Shown here piece after piece: positions 35,236 to 44,770 of a stretch of DNA of 64,000 nt. The DNA lies in NCBI RefSeq assembly GCF_041296265.1, contig NC_091710.1:51155622-51219621 (forward strand), given 5' to 3'. The DNA comes from Equus caballus (lineage: Eukaryota; Chordata; Mammalia; Perissodactyla; Equidae). Numbering within the stretch: position 1 is the first letter of the stretch; each line of letters opens with the position of its first letter. The position numbers and the translations under genes were made by a program. The notes under the pieces were generated by a model, which did not search any database, was not told the DNA's origin, and saw nothing but the letters and a program-made list of their open reading frames with translations.

Positions 35236-36479
35236 AGGAGTGGGAGGCAAAGAAAACCATGGTTTGAAGGGGTGTTAGGAATTGATTAGGCTGCATGAAA
35301 AAGAAGGGATTTCAGCTTTTCTGAGCTGAAGGCAGATGTGAAGAGAAAACCTGGTCTGGTACCGACAAGAAGAGAAAACACATTTACTCATGACTGAAAT
35401 GAATGTGTCTTCATGTGTTTGAGTCTACAAGGGACTGAGAGACATGGGAATGCCAATTTGGAAGACAAAATGATGAGGCAAGGAATTGTAAAGAAAGAAG
35501 ACAGAGTAATAGTGAAAAATGTCACTTCTCACATTGGTTTAAAAGTTTTGGTAAACTACATGAGACATAGAGTCTTCCAGATCCTATAAAAGGAGACATG
35601 TTTTTGTCCCATGGATAAGAGTCCCATATTTTGATTTAACCCAAAACAGACTCAAATGATTTTTCCCTTTGGAGCTTAGACAAGCATCACAGAGTCATCA
35701 GTAGCTACATAAAAGATCAGAATTTTTCTGGCTTGAGGACAGTAAAGGAGATGTCCCCACAGAACCACATTTCCTCCATCAGCACTGCCATTGGGGTCTA
35801 CTCCCTGAGCCAGGTCATCACCACTCACTGTCACAGCAAACAGAAGAATGTACATCAAGCACACTATAGTGTCACGAAAACCCACAATATGCGCATCCCA
35901 GAAAAACCTCCAAAGACATCATATTGATCACAGAGAGACTATATCGAAAGAAATGCTTGCTGGCTCTTGTGGTGCAACTCGTCTGCACTCCCATTTTAAT
36001 GTACCTGTAATGTAGCGCTGAACTCCTTACAAAGCTGGGAAAACAGAGGAAGGAGTATACACTTGGCTGGATTCAGAAGTCCCAGGTTCATGTGACAGCT
36101 CAATTTCTATTTACCCACCCCGTCCTTAGGCTTTTATCCTCCAATAAGGAGGCTTGTCTACAAGGTGTCCAAGAAGCTTCCCACCTTTATAGCCAGACCA
36201 ACTCATTTGCTGTTCTCCATAATCACAAGCTTCTCTCCCAGTCTTAACCAACCCCATGCTGCCTTATTCAACCCTGGCACCTTCCTTCCTCACTCCATTC
36301 CCCATACGTGGAAACTGTTCTCTTGCCTATCTCCTTGTTCAAACCCTGTTCCTCCTTTGAGGAGGACTTGAAGCCTTTCCAGTACTATAGTGCCATTTTT
36401 CTAAGTGATGCACTAACTTCAAATGCTTCTTAAGTTGTAACCTTATATCAATACAGAACTTACCAACTCTACATACTGC

Positions 36480-36960
36480 TTGTGGTCTTTGTAAACAGGA
36501 GAACTGGGTTTCAAATCCAGCTCTAATAAGTGCTTGTTGTTTACCCTTGGATATACCATTGAAATCCTTTGGGTCTCAATATCTTCTCAAGTCAAATTAG
36601 AATGCAATTGTGTTCTTTCCATGTATTGTGGGATGAGGATAGCCTGGTGTGACTTCACAGAAGTTCTGTTCATTGACTAACTACTGTATGCCAGGTAGTG
36701 TTCTCAGGATACAGAAAAGCATTTCCTCTACCAACATTAGCTAATATTTATTGATTACTAAGTACTCTTCATCATCTGTAATAAGCAATTATCTCAATAA
36801 CCTTATTAAGTATGTTATCATTAAGCTTTTTTTTATTTGCAGAAGGAAAAATGATATTTTGGGAAGTTAAGTGTCTTACTCAATGTCACAGTAGATTAAG
36901 CAACAAAATGATGCCAAATCTCATATAGGTAACCACTACCCTCTACACTCTCTTATCTTT
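36480..36960 (+). mobile_element. Two adjacent MIR fragments
   Basis: First: 'ctgggtttcaaatccagctc', 'cccttggatataccattg', 'tctcaatatcttctcaagtc'. Second, about 36680-36960: 'tgccaggtagtgttctcagg', 'ttattgattactaagtact', 'gtcacagtagattaagcaac'. Both follow MIR order. The paralogues are at 53.16-53.58 and 63.87-64.00 kb. Confidence 0.6.
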
Positions 36961-37923
36961 TTGAATTCTAGAGTGTTTACCAACGTAAGTTTTGGGGTTA
37001 TTTGAGTTTTGAGACCATAAACTGAAGGCTAGTGGTCATCAGACATTTGTCATCTGATGATCTCAAACAGGGTTACAGCCTCTCCCTAATATATGCCTTT
37101 GTAAATACCCTCATTTGAAGTTTGATGTGAAGCCCCTGGGACTTCATTTTTATTTCATACTTGAGCAGTGGAGGAAAACTTATTACCAGACATTACCATC
37201 CAGAATTCATATTTACAATCATTGTAGAGTAAATAGATTTCATTGACTTTATGCAATGGTGGCTTGGAGTATTGTCGACCTGTCCACAGACTGGGCTGTT
37301 TGGCAATATAATGACCAGCAGAATCAACTCATCAAAGGTTCCAGGATGCATGGTACTAGAAGGAGAAACAAGTCCTCATCCTCAAGACAGTGATCCATCT
37401 TGGGGTTCAACACATCCTGAGGGATGGCAGGATGCTAAGTGTCTCTGAGGAGTGAGCAGAAATAGCCCTATGGATGCAAAAGTCAATTCTTGCAAGATCA
37501 GAGTTAATGGGCCTTTGGAAATGGATTATCTGTGTTTCCATCGCAATGCTTGTGGATATGCTTATGTTTTGGGGAAGAAGCAGCAGAGAGGGACTAAAGA
37601 GAAGGAAGAACAAGCAGAGCTCCTTTGTTACCTACAGTCACTTTGTTGTTCCTGTGATCAAGCAGCTCCACCCATGGACATGTGTCCTACCTACGTGCTG
37701 GATGTCTTTATGTACCATTGCGACGTCGAAATGATAAGGATCCTGACAACCCCCCTGAGAATCCACAGTTCCCCTGGGAGGGGGCTGTAGGTCTGGTGTA
37801 CACTCTGACTCATAGCACAAGATGTGAAGAGTTATTTTCATGCCAAAAAAGCACTAACACATGGAAGATTGAGTTCTACAAATTTAAGAGGGGTAGACAC
37901 AAAACACATAAATGGTGAAAGAC

Positions 37924-38129
37924 TTTTTTTCTTTCTGCTTTTTCTCCCCAAACTCCCCAGTACATAGCTGTATATTTAGTTATGGGTCCTTCTAGTTGTG
38001 GCACATGGGACACCGCCTCAACGTGGCCTGATGAGTGGTGCCATGTCTGCGCCCAGGATCCGAACCGGCAAAACCCTGGGCCGCCACAGTGGAGCAGGCA
38101 AGCTTAACCACTCGGCCACGGGGCCTGCC
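37924..38129 (-). mobile_element. ERE SINE, reversed
   Basis: Reverse of the ERE pattern: a T-rich start, 'ccccagtacatagctgtata', 'gggtccttctagttgtggca', 'gcgcccaggatccgaaccgg', 'aaccactcggccacggggcc'. It is absent from the collinear position in the second Q block (near 54.53 kb), so it inserted after the duplication. Confidence 0.93.
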
Positions 38130-39084
38130 TCAAAATTTTTTTAAATGATATAAAACTCCAAAGTTTCTGCCAGCAAAAAAGAAAGCAAAAGCCACAATGA
38201 CAACACCTGGAAATGATTTCCAATACTTGTGACAAAAAACTCCTTTCACGATTTTATAAAGAGCTCCTACAAATCAATGCAAATAAATAGAAAAACAATT
38301 CCATTCCCCAAAATAGGTAACAAAGAAAGGACATTTCAGAGAAAATAAATACAAACACTTCTCAGGCAAGGGAAGATATGGACGCTGATTCCTGAGCGAA
38401 ATGTAAACCAAGAAGACACTGGGATCCCATTTCTTCTCTCTCAGACTGGGAAAGACCAGAAAGCCTCACAGTCCACGGATCAGCCTGCTTTCAGCCACGA
38501 ACACCAGGACACTCAATAAACAACGGCTTTAGAAAGAACACAGACTGGGTTTTCCAAGTCATAACAACTTAAAGTGGGCAGTACAGCAGGAGGTGAGGTG
38601 GGTCAACTACATCCTCAAGGACATGGCATCTCCTGTGCACCTGCTCCAGCATCCACATGGAGTAACTGTCTTCTTTGTGGGCAAAACACAGCTGCTGCAG
38701 GTCCAAGTGCTCCTGTCATCCAAGCAGAGAGAGGGAGGAGAATATAAAGAATAGCACAACAATGGATGTGAGGCAAGAAGAAAGATTTATTTTATTACTC
38801 ATAAAGGGTGCCCTTCCTAGCAATGACGTTTCATTGGTCAGGACTCTCTTTAGGGGCAACTCTGGGTGGCAAGAGAGTCCAAGACATTAGGTATTTAGAG
38901 CCATCACATCACTGCCAAGATTCTAGGCAGGAAAAAAGGATAATGGAAATTAGCTAATCCCAGGGCTTCTACAACACACTCCCTTGTGGGCAGAGAGCAG
39001 TCAGTCTGATGTATTTCTGTGAGTGCTGTTGGGGCAACTTCCATGGAGGATGGAGTAACGTCTGTAACGTATAAGATGCATTCT

Positions 39085-39500
39085 TCGACCAAGCAATTCT
39101 ACTTCTAGAAATTTATCTAAAAGACTTAATCACTTATGGTCAGGATAACATATATATAAAGATATTCACTACAGTTTTGTTGTGACTGCAACAGTTTAGA
39201 AATAACCAAATTGCAGCAATTTTCTGTGTTTTAATAATAAGGAAATTAACACTGGCATATGAACACAGTGGGTTAGTATAAAACCATTAAAAATAATGAT
39301 AGAGTACTGTACGGATTGATATAAAAGGATTCAAGCTAAATAACTGGGTGAATAAAGCAAACTACAGAATAATGTGTTAACAGTGAGGGTCTCCTGGAAA
39401 AGACTGACAGCTGGAGTAGGGAGATGAGAGATTGCCATATGTCACTCACTATGCTTCCTTTTGCATTTTGTTCCCTGTGAAAAAATTAATTTTTTTGCAT
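39085..39500 (+). mobile_element. Old L1 3' fragment
   Basis: 'caattctacttctagaaatt', 'gcaacagtttagaaataacc', 'taaagcaaactacagaataa' and 'gtgttaacagtgagggtct' follow an old L1 3' end. The same insertion is present in the second Q block at 55.49-55.93 kb, so it predates the duplication. Confidence 0.55.
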
Positions 39501-40166
39501 TAAAAGAATTCAAAGCTTTCAGGGCTTCAGGCATCTCAATTGTTTTGGTATTTCTCAAGCTGGAGAGATGTAAGTGGTGTACATTCTAGGTGATGCACTT
39601 AAATCACACTGGCTTCTTGAAATAAATCTGACCTTTGGCTTTAGTCTGACCAACACTTTACCGGGAATCCCACTGAACTCATTTCCCCTGAGCCTGCTAA
39701 GCCACTGTAGTCTCCACATCCAGGAGCGTACTCACCCTAGAAACTCAAAACACAACTTCTTAAGGGAGTAACGTCCCTGTATCCTATAATCCATTAATCC
39801 TCTAGTCCACTGGGTTCCATGACTGGTCCCAGCGTCTAGACTTCCAGAGATGAGCAGGACCCATCTTCAGAAAAGAAGAGGAACTTGCTCCCTGAACTTC
39901 TTGAATGACAGCATTGTTTCTAGTCTTTTTTGAACATTAAAACGTAATCAAGCAGATGGAAAACAGAAAATACATTAGGCTTCTAACCATCATTATCAAG
40001 TTGAAACAAGAGAAAATACTAAACACTGCCTTTTGTTTGATGAAAGATATTTAAACAGAGGAACATCAGAAAGACTTGTGGGCACAGCATCCTGGGCCCC
40101 ATCCACAGGCAAAGGCCCCTCTTCTCTCACTGCACCGTTTGTCTCTAAGCCTCCTCCTCTAAGACC

Positions 40167-40174
40167 TATAAATA
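40167..40174 (+). promoter_or_regulatory. TATA box (TATAAATA) of alpha-defensin gene 2
   Basis: Perfect TATAAATA 85 bp before the ATG, within a block (CTCCTCCTCTAAGACC upstream, ACAGGTG downstream) almost identical to that of gene 3. Transcription probably starts around 40197-40205, giving the short leader typical of enteric alpha-defensin genes. Confidence 0.85.
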
Positions 40175-40251
40175 CAGGTGACTCTGTGCTCCCCACCCAC
40201 ACCGGCTCCTGCTCTCCCATCCAGATCCTGACCTCCAGTTGACTCCCAGCC

Positions 40252-41087
40252 ATGAGGACCCTCACCCTCCTTGCTGCCCTTCTCCTCTTGGCCCTCCAGG
40301 TCCAGACTCAGAGTCTTGAAGAGACAGCCGACCAGGTTCCTGCCCAGGACCAGCCTGGGGCCGAGGCCCAGGACATGACCATCTCCTTTGCAGGGGATGA
40401 ACGCTCCGCTCGAGAGGCTTCAAAAAGTGAGACACCAGCCATCTTACCATGGGGGTCTGCAGTCCCAATGTGCCACAAACTAGCCAAGAAATTTCTAGAA
40501 AATGAGCACTTTAGATTCAGAGGTTCTTCAAGGGTTCTTTGTACACCAAAGGGTTTGAGTCCATGACTCAGGCATGTGCAACACAGCAGCTTCATCAGCA
40601 GAGAATAAACAGGCTGTTACAAGGGCCTCAGTACATGGAGGTTGGGATCAAACTAGGTTTGTGGATGAGGTGGGGTGAGGAGTAGGTAACCCTGAGTTGA
40701 GAGGTGGATCGTTGGAGAAGGCAGGAAATACACATGTACATGATAGACAAGGATCAGAAAAAAAATTGAAATCCTGTGCTGCTGATATGTATCCGGTAAG
40801 ACTTCATGTGAATTATGACAAAAAGTTGAATTCTATCCACCCTAACATGGCTGGTATTGTCTGTTGTAAGCACACACATCGCCTCTTAGTACATCCCCAT
40901 GAGGCTGGCTCTACATTCACTCCCTCCCTCCTTCCCCTTTGCCTGACCCTCTCCTTCCTTCTGATGCCTTCCAGGACCAATCGTCTGCACGTGCAGACGC
41001 CCCTGGAGCTGTCGTTTGGGTGAACGCCACTCTGGGACCTGTAGAGACAGTCAAGGCCTCATTTACAGGCTCTGCTGTCGTCGCTGA
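40252..41087 (+). CDS. Alpha-defensin gene 2, enteric (Paneth) type, 95 residues
   Basis: Secreted antimicrobial peptide precursor. Exon 1 (40252-40426) encodes a leader MRTLTLLAALLLLALQVQT, then an acidic pro-segment with DMTISFAGDERSAREASK, ending in phase 1 at AAAAA|GTGAGA. Exon 2 (40975-41087) begins after TTCCAG and reads RPIVCTCRRPWSCRLGER, continuing to LIYRLCCRR and stop. Six cysteines are spaced C-X1-C-X5-C-X9-C-X10-CC. The Arg after the second Cys, the Glu in GER and the Gly in HSGTC, which form the conserved alpha-defensin salt bridge and bulge, are all present. Compared with gene 3, the AG at the ancestral acceptor is gone (GATG instead of GTAG) and an AG 10 bases further on is used. 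This still joins in frame and shortens the segment before the first Cys, giving SKR|PIVC. It looks intact. It differs from gene 3 at several mature residues, so it is a distinct peptide. The weak point is the splice prediction, which needs a transcript. Confidence 0.88.
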
Positions 41088-41187
41088 GCTTGTGCATGGA
41101 GACTGAAAGCAGCGCGAGATTCCATTTGATAACCCGGAAAATGGTTTACTCTTTGTACCTTCCACCTTTTCTTAATTCCTTCTCCAA

Positions 41188-41193
41188 AATAAA
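41188..41193 (+). terminator. Polyadenylation signal of gene 2
   Basis: AATAAA 100 bp past the stop, in 'ctccaaaataaact', which is conserved in all three gene copies. Confidence 0.88.
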
Positions 41194-41279
41194 CTTTAAG
41201 CATTAAACTCAGTGTATCTGGCATTTTTCTACTCTCTCCTTTTTTTGCCTTTTCACATGGCTTATTTCTATGGTTCACT

Positions 41280-42300
41280 TGTATAGAGAATTCTGCCCAA
41301 AACAGTCTTCGTTAAATTTACTGGTGTTTGAATCTCAGTGCTGAAAAATTAGAGCATCATACCGCAATAACAAAAATGGCAAAAATGAAAATAATTATTA
41401 ATTTCAATTTTTTATCTGTAAAATTTGGTTCATTCATAATGGTACTCAAAAGAAGGAAGTGACTATGAAGAGTACCAGAAGATGTTGTTTACTCAAGGAA
41501 AGCTGGATCGAATAGGCTATGTTTATTTGTTCCTTAAATTTCAGAGGTGAGAGGGCATTGATATATATGAATATTGTTCTTGCTTTAAGCAGGTATGTTA
41601 TGTATAGATACATATTCTTTTCTAACTGTTTCAATAAGAGAGAATGAACAAAAGCTTCACTGAGCCACAAGTCGGGAAAAAGTAAGAACTGTACCAAAAC
41701 CACAAAATACCAACCAGCATCAGTGGTCTCAATTAATGCCCAGACAGAGGAGGAGTCCAGAAGCTAGTCCGTAGAGGTGGTCATGCCCAGTGGCCAGTGA
41801 AATAGTGGATTGTCCTTTGCACCCCAAAAGATAGATTAGGCCAATGTCCAACGGAGGAGTTGGTCTCAACTCTTCACCTCTTCAAAGACATTGAGACTAT
41901 TAATGATAATAAACCCCTACTAATTTTAATAAAATTCTGGCAAGAAATAAATGTTTATAATAATGCTAATGAACCAACTCAATCCATCATAATGATGAGA
42001 CAATTGCTCATACACTTACAGTCATGCAAAAAATTAAAGAACATCTTATCTATCAGAAAGGCAATTATCTCAATTCAAAATTTCTATAAAAGGCAGGGAT
42101 TAAGAGTACCATGACATAATAAAAGAAAACATTTTATTACAAAAAAGGTCTCCACCTGATAATAACCAGGGGCTCAAGTTTGAATCATCCTGGAGACACA
42201 CCATGTACCTTTCGTGATGGAGAGTCAGCTGTTTGACACCCAGACCTGCACGGCTGCAGAAAATCAGGTGACCACACAAATCAATGGTGTCTGTCTAAAC
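41280..42300. other. 3' flank of gene 2
   Basis: Collinear with the flank of genes 1 and 3 up to about 42270. No gene was recognised. The similarity to the other modules stops just before the ERVL LTR. Confidence 0.65.
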
Positions 42301-42304
42301 TGCA

Positions 42305-42716
42305 TGCATTAGTCAGATTCTCCAAAGAAATACAACCAACAGGATGTGTATATACAGAGAGATTTATTTTAAGGAATTGTGATTAAGGAGACTGGTAAGT
42401 CCAAAATTGCAGGGTGGGCCATCAGGCTGGAGACCCAGGGAAGAGTTGACGCTGCAGTTCAAGTCTGAAGGCAGTGTGTGAGCAAAATTCCGTCCAGCCC
42501 AGGGGAGGGCCGTGTTTGTTCTATTCAGGCCTTCAGCTGACTGGATGAGGTCTACCCTCATTATGGAGGGCAGTTTGCTTTACTCAAGGTCTACCTATTG
42601 AAATATTAATCTCATTCACAAAACACACTACAGATACATTAGACTAATGTTTGATCAAGTACCTGGGCACTGAGGCCTAGCCAAGCTGACAGATAAACTT
42701 AACCACCACACAGGAC
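42305..42716 (-). mobile_element. MLT2-like solo LTR, reversed (ERVL fossil)
   Basis: Reverse of the MLT2 pattern: 'attagtcagattctccaaag', 'accaacaggatgtgtatata', 'gatttattttaaggaattg', 'gccttcagctgactggatga', 'tagccaagctgacagataaa'. Ancient mammalian family, no internal part. It is found only in this module and not at the matching place in modules 1 and 3. Confidence 0.75.
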
Positions 42717-43180
42717 CTTCATTTGTACTGGGCAATCTTCTCAGTCCCCCAAGTCCGACTTTGCTCTCATTCTTCAGAGGGGTGCAATAATATCTTCTTT
42801 CCACTGTATTCTCTATCATATTTTTTTTTCCAAAATTCATGAGCTTAAAATTTAAAGATGTCTTTGATCTACATGGAAATGTCATGCAATAGAGGTTTTG
42901 CTTTGTTTTATTTTGATAACTATCTATAATTGTGTAATAGATACCATCTTAGAATCAAGAAAATAGGATGATACTGGTTAATATCCATGATTCACTTCAC
43001 TGAGTCAGCATTGTTCTGACTGCCTCAGCTGTCCCACCAGGAGGTAGGAAAGAGATGAACTTCAGATCTGAGAGATGAGGAAGGGATACCCGGTACATGG
43101 TGACCAGTAGTCAGTCTTAGATCTGTTGACTCAAAAGTTCATGATCTAGACACCATCACTTCCAAACTGTGTAAAATCTA
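42717..43180. other. Module-2-specific sequence
   Basis: Not obviously present in modules 1 or 3. It separates the LTR from the remaining part of pseudogene B2. Nothing was recognised. Confidence 0.5.
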
Positions 43181-43184
43181 CTTC

Positions 43185-44150
43185 AGAGAAAATTGATGAG
43201 GTTGCAGCCTTGAAAGGACTTGGAACAGCGAGCCATGGTGCTACCGTTCTTATGAGGAAGATGAAAACTCAGCTCAAGAGGCTCCAGGTGAGAGATATCA
43301 GCATCAGTGTTTTAAGGAAGAACAGAGACTGTTCTGGTCTCAAGATTGCACAACTATGTCACTGCTAATACCTCATTTAATTTCCCAGGCCCTCAGTTTC
43401 TTCATCTGAAAACTGAAAGTTTTGGCCTCAATGGCCTCTCAAGGGTTTTCTTTTTCTGTAGAATTTTGACTTCAAGACATGTGGAAAAGTCTTTTAGGCT
43501 GGAGAACAGCCATGGACAATATGAAAGAGATGAGCCTGGCTGTGCTCCAGTAGAACTTCACAGAAACAGTTGGAGGGTCAGACACGACCCATGGACCATA
43601 AGTTACTGACCCCTAGACTAGACCTTACTCTGTTTCAGGAGAATCTGGAAGCAGAGCAAAAGCAAAAGGGGCAAGTATGTGAATGTGTGTGGATGTGGGG
43701 ATGGGGAGGTCAAGTGTGGTTACAGCACGGAGCTCTTATAGATAAGGCTGTGAGGGCTCAGGTCCTACTCACAGGCATCACTCAGCCAGAACTCCTGCAG
43801 TCTGAGGAATGAGCATTGCAATAGCCCTATCTGGACCTCTTGATGTGCCTATTCTAACTCAAATTTAACTTCTCCAATTCTCCTTTCATCCACCTCCCCG
43901 GGAACCTGGCAGATGCTTCCTCTTCCTCCAGGCCACCTGTTTCCAGCTATTGCAGAAGAGGACCTATCAGTCTCAGGAGCATCTCTTGGGGTCTCACCTC
44001 TTAGTGGTGTCGATCACAGGCATTGTTGTCACCTGGCTTCTTCAACTGATGCACAAAAATTCAAGACATGGATCGAAGGCCTGGAGGGAACAGTAGGCAC
44101 CTTCTGTGTCTGTCCCTGAGCTTTTTTCCTCATCCCAAAGAATTTCTTAA
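43185..44150 (+). pseudogene. Alpha-defensin pseudogene B2 (DEFA5-like type), partial
   Basis: Only the 3' part of the exon-1-like segment remains (43185-43287, 'gatgaggttgcagccttg' through 'caagaggctccag' and a GTGAGAG donor). The leader-coding part is replaced by module-specific sequence. The exon-2-like part starts at 43932 after CCTCCAG and contains 'agctattgcagaagagga', i.e. the remnant of a CYCRRG motif. No usable frame remains. Confidence 0.7.
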
Positions 44151-44339
44151 CAACGAGCTTCTGTTTCTGCTTTTTTGATGTTTGATAGATGTATAGTTGG
44201 GACTAATGTAAATGCCAGCAACAGATTTTTGACTAAAACTAGCTTAAACAAAATTCTGGGTCTAAATATTTAGGGAATTCAAGGAGTGATGTTGGCCTCA
44301 GAGACAAAATTGTTTAATTGAGCAAATGATACTGAAGGT

Positions 44340-44395
44340 AGATCTGGCGATCTCTCTCTCTCTATCTCTCTACCCTTTCATTGTCTATTGTCATT
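44340..44395. repeat. Junction: TC-rich microsatellite remnant joined to MLT1 LTR fragment
   Basis: Here the 3' flank of pseudogene B2 ('ctctctctctctatctctct') gives way directly to the interior of an MLT1 LTR and then block P'. In modules 1 and 3 the same flank continues into block Q instead. This is the apparent edge of the larger tandem duplication. Confidence 0.65.
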
Positions 44396-44590
44396 GTCCC
44401 TTTGTGTGTCCAAATATCCTCTTCTAATAAGGACACCCTCAGAGTGGATTAGGGCCCACTCTAATGGCCTCATTTTAACTTGGTCACCTCTTTAAAAGTT
44501 CCATCTCAAAATACTGTCTTAAATGAGGTACTGAGTATTAAGGCTTCAACTTGTGAAGTCTAGGGGACACGATTCAGCCTATAATACTAT
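44396..44590 (-). mobile_element. MLT1A-like LTR fragment, reversed (ERVL-MaLR fossil)
   Basis: Matches the right-hand part of the LTR at 25.35-25.74 kb ('gtggattagggcccactcta', 'ggcctcattttaacttggtc'). The left part is missing at the duplication junction. Confidence 0.7.
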
Positions 44591-44614
44591 TTTGTGATTT
44601 TATATTTTTCTCTC

Positions 44615-44770
44615 AACTCGTGTCTCCCTCTTAGACACCAGGAAGTGAGCCCTGTGTTGCAGGGATTTCTGTCTTGTTTGTTAGCTGCTGTATCCTCAGT
44701 GCTGGGAATAGTGTTTGGAACGTAGAAGAAACCAGAAACTCAATAAATATTTGTTGAAGAAATATATCAT
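44615..44770 (+). mobile_element. L2 LINE 3' end
   Basis: 'agtgagccctgtgttgcagg', 'gctgctgtatcctcagtgct' and the terminal 'ctcaataaatatttgttgaa' identify L2. Paralogue of 25.77-25.92 kb. Confidence 0.8.

Larger units (their letters stand above)
34900..40200 (+). repeat. Spacer block Q, first copy
   Basis: Collinear with 50265-56600 and with 61250-64000 (the last cut by the window end). Shared landmarks: 'atatgataagcag', an MLT1-like remnant, 'gattcagaagtcc', two MIRs, 'gaccagcagaatcaa'/'gaccggcagaaccaa', an old L1 3' end, and then a defensin promoter. Relative to the third copy this one lacks about 1 kb between 'aaaccctcaaac' (35114-35127) and 'attagtctcaggacc' (near 35130). Confidence 0.87.

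Noticed and set aside
37452-37790. Cysteine-rich 112-codon plus-strand frame in block Q
   Set aside because: Looked like a possible cysteine-rich secreted peptide, but it lacks a leader and its frame and cysteines are not kept in the second Q copy (54.1-54.4 kb).
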